Source: Nostoc parmelioides FACHB-3921
Lineage (GTDB): Bacteria; Cyanobacteriota; Cyanobacteriia; Cyanobacteriales; Nostocaceae
Assembly: GCF_014696625.1 (NCBI RefSeq)
Contig: NZ_JACJQL010000003.1
Span: 184,856-248,855 of the forward strand
Direction: 5' to 3'
DNA length: 64,000 bases
Shown here piece by piece: positions 8,228 to 15,823 of the stretch. The translations under genes were made by a program, and so were the position numbers. The number at the start of each line of letters is the position of its first letter. Within the stretch, counting starts at the first letter, position 1. The notes below the pieces were generated by a model that did no database searches, was not told the origin of the DNA, and saw only the letters and a program-made list of their open reading frames with translations.

Positions 8228-9322
8228 ATGACAGAAGTTTTACTCAAAGAACTAACTAAAAGTGATATTGATTTGATGATTGCTATAGGTCATCAAAGAG
8301 AAGTCGCGGCTGGTACTACACTTATTCAACCAGGGAAAATTGCTGATTTCTTACATATTTTATTAGATGGTACATTCAGCGTTATTGTCCCGCAACCAGA
8401 AGATAATCTTCTAACTCGTGCATTTGCGGCTATTGAGGGGAACGAAATCTTCGGTAAGGAGATTGGGAGATTATCTAGGGGTGAGATAGTGGGAGAAAGT
8501 CCCTTAATTGGGACACGTCCACCAGCCACTACGATTCAAGCTGTGGAAAAGTCTCTGGTGATGTCAATTCCGGTAGGAGAATTAGCGGCGAAATTACAGC
8601 AAGATGTGGGTTTTGCGGCGCGTTTTTATCGAGCGATCGCCATCATTATTTCCGATAGAATACAAAATACCATCCATCAACTTGGTCGTCGTAACCTAGC
8701 ACAAAGTCAACATTTACGAGATGTGCTGTTTATCCTGGGAGAATTGCACGATAGTGACATAGATTGGATGATGGCTTCTGGTACGCCCCAAAAAATTCCC
8801 GCTAACACCATACTCATCCACGAACAAGGAACTGTAGACGCGCTGTATATTCTCCTCGATGGAAAAATGTCTTTGTCTATTTCCCCAGATGAACAGAATC
8901 CTTTAGCGCGTGCTTTTGCGGCTATTGAGGGTCATGAAATTCCTGGTAGAGAAATAGCCAAATTATCCAAAGGTGAAATCATCGGCGAAACACCCTTTAT
9001 TGATGGTAGTTTACCCCCTGCAACTGTTAAGGCTATTATCGATTCCACAGTATTGGCGATTCCCCGTCAACAATTAGCCGCAAAATTGCAGCAAGATGTA
9101 GGATTTGCATCCCGATTTTATCGTGTAATTGCTACTTTACTCTCTGAGCGATCGCAAGCAATGGTGAGTCAGCTTGGTTATGGTAGGCGAGTTTATAGCC
9201 GGGGTCAATCTTTACGTGAAGGGCTAGAGTATGACGATGAATTAGATATTAACACTTTAGATAGGATGGCGATCGCTGGTAAAAGATTTGATTGGATGTT
9301 GGGAAGATTAAAAGTAAGTTAA
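8228..9322 (+). CDS. Protein with two cyclic-nucleotide-binding (CRP-like) domains
   Basis: 364 residues consisting of two tandem CNMP-binding folds (about residues 10-155 and 175-325). The halves are clearly duplicated: RAFAAIEGNEIFGKEI against RAFAAIEGHEIPGREI, GEIVGESPLIG against GEIIGETPFIDG, and AAKLQQDVGFAARFYRAIA against AAKLQQDVGFASRFYRVIA. The phosphate-cassette arginine is not clear (TRPPATT, SLPPATV), so cAMP binding is uncertain. There is no helix-turn-helix, so it is not a transcription factor of the CRP type. ATG 8228 is preferred over TTG 8216. It is the last gene of the sensor/MinD/HExxH run and lies 204 bp ahead of the RiPP precursor gene. Confidence 0.82.
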   Translation: MTEVLLKELTKSDIDLMIAIGHQREVAAGTTLIQPGKIADFLHILLDGTFSVIVPQPEDNLLTRAFAAIEGNEIFGKEIGRLSRGEIVGESPLIGTRPPATTIQAVEKSLVMSIPVGELAAKLQQDVGFAARFYRAIAIIISDRIQNTIHQLGRRNLAQSQHLRDVLFILGELHDSDIDWMMASGTPQKIPANTILIHEQGTVDALYILLDGKMSLSISPDEQNPLARAFAAIEGHEIPGREIAKLSKGEIIGETPFIDGSLPPATVKAIIDSTVLAIPRQQLAAKLQQDVGFASRFYRVIATLLSERSQAMVSQLGYGRRVYSRGQSLREGLEYDDELDINTLDRMAIAGKRFDWMLGRLKVS

Positions 9323-9514
9323 ATTCCCAATATGCTATTTTTTTAATCTAAAGTAGATTTTTTGAATCTTGGTATCTAAAGAAATGTGAGTAGTAAGCAA
9401 AAAAAAATGTATTGATTTACCCTATTAAAGAGATTAATTTATATACAGTAAATCAAGGATTTTTCCTTAAGGGAATCTTCCGAAATTCCAAAATTGTGTC
9501 AGTTGTAAATCATT

Positions 9515-9522
9515 AAGGAGGG
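9515..9522 (+). promoter_or_regulatory. Strong ribosome binding site of the precursor peptide gene
   Basis: AAGGAGGG, three bases ahead of ATG 9526, is close to a perfect Shine-Dalgarno sequence and much stronger than those of neighbouring genes. It supports high translation of the small peptide gene. Confidence 0.8.
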
Positions 9523-9525
9523 ACT

Positions 9526-9744
9526 ATGTCCAACGAAAACCTAGAGCAAGATAACAATGAAAAAATTCAAATTAATGAAAATGGAGAATTAGTGATCAAA
9601 GATCCACAATTAGCGGATGCACTCCAAGAGTTAAGCCCTGAAGAACTTGAAGCAATTGCTGGTGGCAATGCTAACTACGTCGCCTGTGGAGCAAATTACC
9701 AATGCGGTAAAACTCGTGCAAGTTTTGACCAAATAGCAGAGTAA
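9526..9744 (+). CDS. RiPP precursor peptide with double-glycine leader
   Basis: 72 residues. The acidic leader (about residues 1-47) ends with LQELSPEELEAIAGG, the typical double-glycine signal cut by C39 peptidases, as in NHLP/Nif11-type leaders. The predicted 25-residue core begins NANYVACGANYQCGK and contains two near-repeats, ANYVACG and ANYQCG, giving two Cys and two Tyr, then a tail with one Phe. The core composition suits a radical SAM-made thioether or carbon-carbon crosslink (inference). The gene has a strong ribosome site, is followed by a hairpin at 9761-9803, and precedes a radical SAM gene and a C39 peptidase exporter, all on the same strand. The natural product is unknown. Confidence 0.85.
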   Translation: MSNENLEQDNNEKIQINENGELVIKDPQLADALQELSPEELEAIAGGNANYVACGANYQCGKTRASFDQIAE

Positions 9745-9760
9745 TAATTCTCTGAAAAAG

Positions 9761-9803
9761 GATTGCTACACTAGGCTAAAGGTAAATCTAGACTGTAGCA
9801 ATC
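9761..9803 (+). terminator. Hairpin after the precursor gene (possible attenuator)
   Basis: Arms GATTGCTACA (9761-9770) and TGTAGCAATC (9794-9803), extended inside by a CTAG/CTAG pair with a two-base bulge, followed by a T/A-rich stretch. Placed between the peptide gene and the radical SAM gene, it could act as a partial terminator that keeps precursor transcript in excess over the enzyme transcripts. Confidence 0.65.
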
Positions 9804-9866
9804 ATATTTATTTTATTTACATACATTTGAAATAAAAAATAGAAAATTAGTTGAGGAGTTTGTGTT

Positions 9867-10916
9867 ATGACAGTAGAAATTTTGCAACAACATATTGATA
9901 ATGTAAAGCGTGCGAAATTAATATCTGATAAATATTTGGAACTAATTATTTTACCAACAGAGCAGTGTAACTTTCGTTGCGTTTATTGCTATGAAGATTT
10001 TTCTATAGGGAGGATGAAATCAGAAACTATCTCAGGCATTAAAGCACTAATTGAAAAGCGATGTGCAACCTTGAGTTATTTAAATTTATCATGGTTTGGT
10101 GGAGAACCTCTGGTTGCTAAAGACATTGTTCTAGATATTTCTGAATATGCTATGTCCCTGGCTGGCAATTATTCTCATTTGCATTACTCAGGGTCTATGA
10201 CCACTAATGCTTACTTTCTTGATATCAATACTGCTTCTGCTTTAGCCAATGTGGGAGTTACACATTACCAAATCTCTTTGGATGGTCCTATGGAGATTCA
10301 TAATAAAAGCCGTATCCGCGCAGATGGTAAAAATACCTTTGAACGAATCTGGTCTAATTTACTAGCAATACGCGATAGTCTCTTGCCTGTTTCCGTTTTA
10401 TTGCGTCTTCACTTTACTGCCGATACATTTGATTTACTTGATCCTTTATTAGAGGATATCAAAAGAGAGTTATTGCCTGATCCTAGATTTTCTGCTTTCT
10501 TCAAAGGAATTGAACATCTTGGTGGGCCTAATGATGCTTCGATCAAAGTTTTTTCAGAAACGGATAAAGCAAAGGCTATGAAAATACTAGAAGATAAATT
10601 ATTTGGTGATAATTTAAAATCGCCACAGAATGGTGCTGTACCAGACAATGCCGTTTGTTATGCCGCACGTCCTAACTCTTTAGTTATTCGTGCCAATGGA
10701 AAAGTTGGCAAGTGTACGGTAGCTTTAACAGATGAGCGTAATGATATTGGTACTTTAGCATCAGATGGTAAGCTAAACCTCATTCCTGGTCGTTTTTCTC
10801 CTTGGGTTCGTGGAATTGAAACCTTAGATATTGACACACTAGCCTGTCCTTTAGTTTTATTGCCAACAAGTGACGAAATAGCTGCTAACCTGCGAAAGAA
10901 AGCAGTGACTGTATAA
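9867..10916 (+). CDS. Radical SAM RiPP-maturation enzyme
   Basis: 349 residues. The iron-sulfur motif CNFRCVYC (C34, C38, C41) and SWFGGEPL mark a radical SAM domain of the SPASM-type peptide maturase group. The C-terminal region has AVCYAARPNSLVIRANGKVGKCT and a lone CP at DTLACPL, but lacks the full seven-cysteine SPASM pattern. The auxiliary cluster region is therefore shortened (Twitch-like) or degenerate. It should act in the cytoplasm on the peptide encoded just upstream, probably using the leader for recognition. The chemistry (thioether, cyclophane or epimerisation) cannot be told from sequence alone. GAGGAG at 9853 precedes the ATG. Confidence 0.88.
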   Translation: MTVEILQQHIDNVKRAKLISDKYLELIILPTEQCNFRCVYCYEDFSIGRMKSETISGIKALIEKRCATLSYLNLSWFGGEPLVAKDIVLDISEYAMSLAGNYSHLHYSGSMTTNAYFLDINTASALANVGVTHYQISLDGPMEIHNKSRIRADGKNTFERIWSNLLAIRDSLLPVSVLLRLHFTADTFDLLDPLLEDIKRELLPDPRFSAFFKGIEHLGGPNDASIKVFSETDKAKAMKILEDKLFGDNLKSPQNGAVPDNAVCYAARPNSLVIRANGKVGKCTVALTDERNDIGTLASDGKLNLIPGRFSPWVRGIETLDIDTLACPLVLLPTSDEIAANLRKKAVTV

Positions 10917-10979
10917 GCCAAAATGACAGTTACAAAAAATACAATTATTCTTTCATATCCTCAGGCATAACTTTAAAAT

Positions 10980-11987
10980 ATGCAACTTTATTCAGTCATT
11001 AATTCTTGTAGAGATGCTCTACAAATGACTCTTGAATCTTACTGTGTAGGTCGTGCTAAAACTATTGATATTTCATCAGTAAAATCTGATGATTCAGCAG
11101 ATAAATATCTCTCAGATTTAATAAATACTCGCTTACCCTCGACCGATAGACTGCTGATAGATAAATTTAGTACTGCTAGACAAAGAGGCTTACTTGCATG
11201 CCGTAGAGGAGATTTAACTGCGGCTGAGAAGGCGTTTTCTGCTGCAAATGTTCTACTTCAGCTAGATAAGCTCTCCCATGAAGGAATGTTACTTTACAAG
11301 TCTTTTTTAGAACAAGCAGAAGCTTACTTAGATTATCGATTAGGTGATTTCACACAAGCTCGTAACCGAACTTATAGCGCTCTAGAAACTAATATGATTT
11401 TAGAGGAAGAATATGGTTATGAAATTATCTTTTTTGGTCGGATTCAATTAGTTCATAATCTTGTACGTATTGATGCGGGATGTATGCAGTGGAGTCGAGC
11501 GATTAAACTCGCTTTCCAGATTCTGGGTTATCTTGAAGGAGTATTAGATATATTACCTGTTCCTGGCCTATGGGGCTATGAGCGTGTAAAACGCCAAATA
11601 CCAGAATTTGTTGCTGCAATGTTTGCTCAAGTAACAGGTGAAATTGCGATCATTTTAGCTAGTCAAGATCATCAGTTTGATTCTGATTTACTAAAACTAG
11701 TCAACACCAATGAGAATAATCATTGTCACCCTCAAGCCTATGCTTGGTTATTGCTAAAATTGGCATTCATAAATAATGAAGTTGCTACTTTTTTAGCACA
11801 AGCATCTAATTTTGTTGCTCAGGGGCGTGGAGATACACCATTACTTTGGTATGCAACACTTGCTGATTTAGTTACTTTGTGTGATGAAATCAAGCTTCCA
11901 GAGTCTGATTTATTAAAACAAGAGATAATCAAAGATGTAGCGGCTTGGAATGGTGTTCCAAAAAAATTATTATCTTTATTTTCTTAG
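10980..11987 (+). CDS. Unassigned helical-repeat protein in the RiPP cluster
   Basis: 335 residues, not recognised. The region around residues 60-180 looks like TPR-type helical hairpins (LLACRRGDLTAAEKAFSAAN, then YLDYRLGDFTQARNRTYSAL). There is no signal peptide, membrane helix or catalytic motif. It lies 63 bp after the radical SAM gene and 40 bp before the HlyD gene, so it is almost surely co-transcribed with them. It could be a chaperone or docking partner for the modifying enzyme or the peptide, or a regulator; none of these is shown by the sequence. Confidence 0.7.
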   Translation: MQLYSVINSCRDALQMTLESYCVGRAKTIDISSVKSDDSADKYLSDLINTRLPSTDRLLIDKFSTARQRGLLACRRGDLTAAEKAFSAANVLLQLDKLSHEGMLLYKSFLEQAEAYLDYRLGDFTQARNRTYSALETNMILEEEYGYEIIFFGRIQLVHNLVRIDAGCMQWSRAIKLAFQILGYLEGVLDILPVPGLWGYERVKRQIPEFVAAMFAQVTGEIAIILASQDHQFDSDLLKLVNTNENNHCHPQAYAWLLLKLAFINNEVATFLAQASNFVAQGRGDTPLLWYATLADLVTLCDEIKLPESDLLKQEIIKDVAAWNGVPKKLLSLFS

Positions 11988-12027
11988 CTTGGAAATCTTG
12001 GCAAGATTATTGTTAAATTAACAAAAA

Positions 12028-13473
12028 ATGCTCCAACAAAAGCGCAGTATATTCCGCAAAGAATCCTTAGAGCGTCTATCTTCTCCTGAAAGATTAGACC
12101 AACTGATGCAGGTAGTCAGTCCTAAAAGCTGGCTGCCTCTTGTGGCGTTGGGTTCTATTGTGGGAGTTGCTTTTATCTGGAGTATTTATGGTAGCATTCC
12201 CATCACCGTTGAAGGTCGGGGTGTATTAATTTACCCCAGTAATGTTGTACCACTACAATCTAAAAGTGCTGGGCAAATCATGGCGCTGAATGTGAAAGTG
12301 GGGGATGTGATTAAAAAAGGGCAGGTGTTAGCGACAATTGACCAAGCTGAACTACGTAAGCAACTGCAACAACAGCGAGGGAAACTAACGCAACTGGAAT
12401 CACAAGATAAAGCTGTTGGTTCGCTACAAGGGCGGAGGTTGGAACAGGAGGAGCGATCGCAGCAACAACAGCGTCAGTACCTCCGGCAGCGTATACTGGA
12501 ATTACAAGCAATCACGCCTTTACTCAAAACCAAAGGTAACACCTCTGTTGATCAGCAACGTCAAGGCTTACAGCAACGTCTCCAGCAGGCTCAAGCTCTG
12601 ACTTCTGTGTTTTTACGGAGGATGAAAATTCGCCAAGAATTATTTCAAAAAGAAGGGGCGATTTCCGGTGATGAAGCCCTCAAAGCAGAACAGGAATATC
12701 TGCAAAACTTAGAAAAAATCGCTGATATTCAAGCACAATTAAAAGAACTGGATGTCAAAGAGACTCAACAAGAAAAAGATTATCGGGAAAATCTAACGCT
12801 TGTGGCTGATTTGCAGTCACAGTTGAAACAATTAGATAGTCAACAGGCTTCCGTGGCTCAACAAGATTTGGAAAATGTCACGGCGAGAAATAAAGAAATT
12901 CAAGAAGTCAAGCGAGAGATTGGTTCTCTGGAACTACAACTAGGCAATAATAGCCAGATTATTAGTCAACATAGCGGACGCATTTTAGAAATCACCTTAA
13001 CACCGGGACAAGTTGTTAACGCAGGTACACGGTTAGCTACCATAGAAGCGGAGAATCCCCAGAGTAAGTTGGTTGGTGTCACCTACTTTCCTGTGGCGGA
13101 GGGGAAGAAAATTCAGCCAGGGATGTCTATCCAAATTACCCCCCAAACGGTGAAGCGGGAACGTTTTGGGGGGATTGTGGGTAATGTCACCAGCATTTCT
13201 CGCTTCCCGATTACCAAGGAAGCGGCTGCTAGTGAAGTAGGTAATTCTGAGGTGCTGGAAGGTTTGGTGTCTCAACAACAAGGATTAATACAAGTATTCT
13301 CTCACTTAGAATTAGATGCCAACACACCAAGCGGTTATAAGTGGTCTTCTTCCACCGGGCCGCACCTGAATATTTCTTCTGGAACTACTACCGTTGTGCG
13401 GGTTAAAGTGGAAGAACGCGCTCCCATCACCTTTGTTTTACCAATATTGAGGTCTGCCAGTGGTATCTACTAA
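12028..13473 (+). CDS. HlyD-family membrane fusion protein, NHLM-type exporter
   Basis: 481 residues: a cytoplasmic N terminus, one membrane helix (WLPLVALGSIVGVAFIWSIYG), a biotinyl-lipoyl half (VKVGDVIKKGQVLATID), a long coiled coil from about residue 105 to 310, the returning lipoyl half and a beta-barrel (LTPGQVVNAGTRLATIE). This is the periplasmic adaptor of a type I-like peptide exporter; in NHLM bacteriocin systems it accompanies two ABC proteins, exactly as here. The gene overlaps the start of the peptidase-ABC gene by 14 bp, implying translational coupling. Confidence 0.9.
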   Translation: MLQQKRSIFRKESLERLSSPERLDQLMQVVSPKSWLPLVALGSIVGVAFIWSIYGSIPITVEGRGVLIYPSNVVPLQSKSAGQIMALNVKVGDVIKKGQVLATIDQAELRKQLQQQRGKLTQLESQDKAVGSLQGRRLEQEERSQQQQRQYLRQRILELQAITPLLKTKGNTSVDQQRQGLQQRLQQAQALTSVFLRRMKIRQELFQKEGAISGDEALKAEQEYLQNLEKIADIQAQLKELDVKETQQEKDYRENLTLVADLQSQLKQLDSQQASVAQQDLENVTARNKEIQEVKREIGSLELQLGNNSQIISQHSGRILEITLTPGQVVNAGTRLATIEAENPQSKLVGVTYFPVAEGKKIQPGMSIQITPQTVKRERFGGIVGNVTSISRFPITKEAAASEVGNSEVLEGLVSQQQGLIQVFSHLELDANTPSGYKWSSSTGPHLNISSGTTTVVRVKVEERAPITFVLPILRSASGIY

Positions 13474-15712
13474 ATCTACCGTAGTAACACTGGTTAATCC
13501 TTGGCAGTATGTAAAAAAAATACTACTACCTAGAAGGCTGCGAGTGAAAACGCCTACGCTGCTACAAATGGAAGCAGTGGAATGTGGTGCGGCTGCTTTG
13601 GGAATTATTCTTGGTTATTACGGTCGAATTGTACCACTGCCACAACTGCGACGAGACTGTGGAGTTTCCCGCGATGGCAGCAAGGCATCTAATATGGTGA
13701 AAGCTGCCAGAACTTATGGACTAGAAGCTAAAGGTTTTAAAAAAGAACTGAAGCAAGTACAACAATTACGCCCTCCTTATATTGTCTTTTGGAACTTTAA
13801 CCATTTTGTTGTGGTAGAGGGATTTGGTAAACATCAGGTTTATCTCAATGACCCCGCTACGGGGCCGCGTCATGTATCGTTACAAGAATTTGACGAGGGA
13901 TATACCGGAATAGTGCTGGTGATGGAACCAGGCGCAGAGTTCCAAAAAGGTGGTCGCAAACCCAGCATGATTGCATCTTTGTGGTCACGGTTACAGGGGG
14001 CGGAGAGTGCTTTAGTTTACTGCATCGTGGCAGGATTTTTCTTGACGATTATTGGGTTAGTAATCCCCGTATTTAGTCAAATATTTGTCGATGATATTTT
14101 GGTACAGGGACGGATGTTATGGCTGCATCCTCTGCTTTTGGCAATGGCGATCGCTGCTATACTGCAAGGGTCACTGACATTACTCAGGTTACGCTACCTA
14201 CGCCGACTCAAAATTAGACTGGCTGTGGGTATGTCCAGCCGTTTCCTCTGGCATATTCTACGCCTACCTGTGAGCTTTTATGCCCAAAGATTCGCCGGGG
14301 AAATCAGTAACCGCACTAACCTGAATGACCAAGTAGCCGATGTTTTAGCTGGACAGTTAGCAACAACCATCATTGACACATTGATGGTGCTTTTTTATGC
14401 TTTGGTTATGGTGCAGTATGACTGGGTACTTACCTTGATGGTGGTTAGTTTTGCTGCCGTGAACGTCTTAACTTTGCAATGGATTTCTCGTCAACGGGTA
14501 GACGCTAATCAACGATTAATCCAAGAGTATGGCAAGGCCGCAGGGGTGTCGATTGCTGCCTTGCAAAGCATGGAAACACTCAAAGCATCAGGGTTAGAGT
14601 CTGATTTCTTTTCTCGCTGGTCTGGTTATTACACCAAAGCGCTCAATTCTCAACAAGAATTAGGAATTACTAACCAGACATTCTCAGTTTTACCCACACT
14701 GCTATCGGCTCTCTCCGCCATGTTGCTCTTGATAGTCGGTGGTTTTCGGGTGATGGATGGACATCTGAGTATCGGTATGCTCATCGCCTTTCAAGGTTTA
14801 ATGTCTGGTTTTCAGCTACCCGTCAACAATCTTGTCAACTTTGGTACGACTCTTCAGGAATTAGAGGGAAATTTGATTCGTCTTGATGATGTGTTAGATA
14901 ACCCGGTGGGGGAGGGGGGTATAGGGGTGCAGGGGTGTAGGGGTGTAGGGGGGGAAATATCGTCTCCATTAATATATGCGCTTCCTAAATTGCAAGGATA
15001 TGTGGAGTTAAAAAATATCACTTTTGGCTATAGTCGGTTAGAAGCGCCTTTAATTGAAAACTTTAATTTGTCAATTAAACCAGGACAGCGTGTGGCGTTG
15101 GTGGGGGGAAGCGGTTCTGGTAAGTCTACCATTGCCAAACTTGTAAGCGGACTGTATCAACCTTGGACTGGGGAAATCTACTTTGATAGTCAACCGAGAG
15201 AGGAGATTTCCCCCCAACTGCTGACTAACTCTGTGGCGATGGTGGAGCAGGAAATTTTACTGTTTGGCGGTACGGTGAGAGACAATTTAACCCTGTGGGA
15301 TACTACTGTACCAGATAAAAACCTCATGAGGGCTTGCCAAGATGCGGCGATCGCTGATGTAATTTTCTCTATGTCTGGAGGTTATGATGCCGAACTCATT
15401 GAAGGTGCTGCTAATCTCAGTGGTGGTCAACGACAACGACTAGAAATTGCCCGTGCGTTGGTAAATAATCCCTCTATCTTAGTTATGGATGAAGCCACCA
15501 GCGCCTTAGATGCAGAAACAGAAAAAATCATTGACCAAAATCTCCGCCGTCGGGGATGTACCTGTATTATCGTGGCGCATCGATTAAGCACTATCCGCGA
15601 CTGTGACCAAATCATTGTTCTAGAACGGGGGAAAGTAGTACAGCAAGGTACACACCAAGAACTTTGGCAAGTTGAGGGTGCATATTCGCGTTTGATTCGG
15701 ACGGAAGGATGA
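13460..15712 (+). CDS. C39 peptidase-containing ABC exporter (NHLM type)
   Basis: 750 residues: an N-terminal C39 peptidase with the catalytic Cys in MEAVECGAAAL (about residue 42), His in NHFVVVEG and Asp in NDPATG; five or six membrane helices (about 190-460); and an ATPase domain with GGSGSGKST, LSGGQRQR and ILVMDEATSALD. It should cut the precursor after its double glycine and export the core. GTG 13460 overlaps the HlyD gene. Odd feature: residues about 483-500 (VGEGGIGVQGCRGVGGEI) between the membrane and ATPase domains are encoded by a G-rich tandem repeat also found outside genes. Confidence 0.93.
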   Translation: MVSTKSTVVTLVNPWQYVKKILLPRRLRVKTPTLLQMEAVECGAAALGIILGYYGRIVPLPQLRRDCGVSRDGSKASNMVKAARTYGLEAKGFKKELKQVQQLRPPYIVFWNFNHFVVVEGFGKHQVYLNDPATGPRHVSLQEFDEGYTGIVLVMEPGAEFQKGGRKPSMIASLWSRLQGAESALVYCIVAGFFLTIIGLVIPVFSQIFVDDILVQGRMLWLHPLLLAMAIAAILQGSLTLLRLRYLRRLKIRLAVGMSSRFLWHILRLPVSFYAQRFAGEISNRTNLNDQVADVLAGQLATTIIDTLMVLFYALVMVQYDWVLTLMVVSFAAVNVLTLQWISRQRVDANQRLIQEYGKAAGVSIAALQSMETLKASGLESDFFSRWSGYYTKALNSQQELGITNQTFSVLPTLLSALSAMLLLIVGGFRVMDGHLSIGMLIAFQGLMSGFQLPVNNLVNFGTTLQELEGNLIRLDDVLDNPVGEGGIGVQGCRGVGGEISSPLIYALPKLQGYVELKNITFGYSRLEAPLIENFNLSIKPGQRVALVGGSGSGKSTIAKLVSGLYQPWTGEIYFDSQPREEISPQLLTNSVAMVEQEILLFGGTVRDNLTLWDTTVPDKNLMRACQDAAIADVIFSMSGGYDAELIEGAANLSGGQRQRLEIARALVNNPSILVMDEATSALDAETEKIIDQNLRRRGCTCIIVAHRLSTIRDCDQIIVLERGKVVQQGTHQELWQVEGAYSRLIRTEG
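14906..14958. repeat. G-rich heptamer repeat inside the exporter gene
   Basis: Units such as GGGGTGT and AGGGGTGC run in frame through the linker between membrane and ATPase domains. Closely similar units fill gaps at 23056-23096 and 44717-44790. Confidence 0.8.
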
Positions 15713-15718
15713 GAATCA

Positions 15719-15750
15719 ATTCAAAATTCAAAATTCAAAATTCAAAATTT
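15719..15750. repeat. Tandem TTCAAAA repeat
   Basis: Four copies of a TTCAAAA-type unit in the 111-bp gap between the two ABC genes. Nothing else is recognised in the gap. Confidence 0.75.
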
Positions 15751-15823
15751 ACAATTTAAGAATTTCTTTCTCTACACCCCAAAACTAGTAACCAACAACA
15801 ATAACCAAATCTAAATAGCCAAA

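Noticed and set aside
9867..10916. Radical SAM enzyme as a PoyD-type epimerase or spliceotide enzyme
   Set aside because: The core lacks the xYG splice motif, and the enzyme looks SPASM-like rather than PoyD-like; no specific chemistry is claimed.
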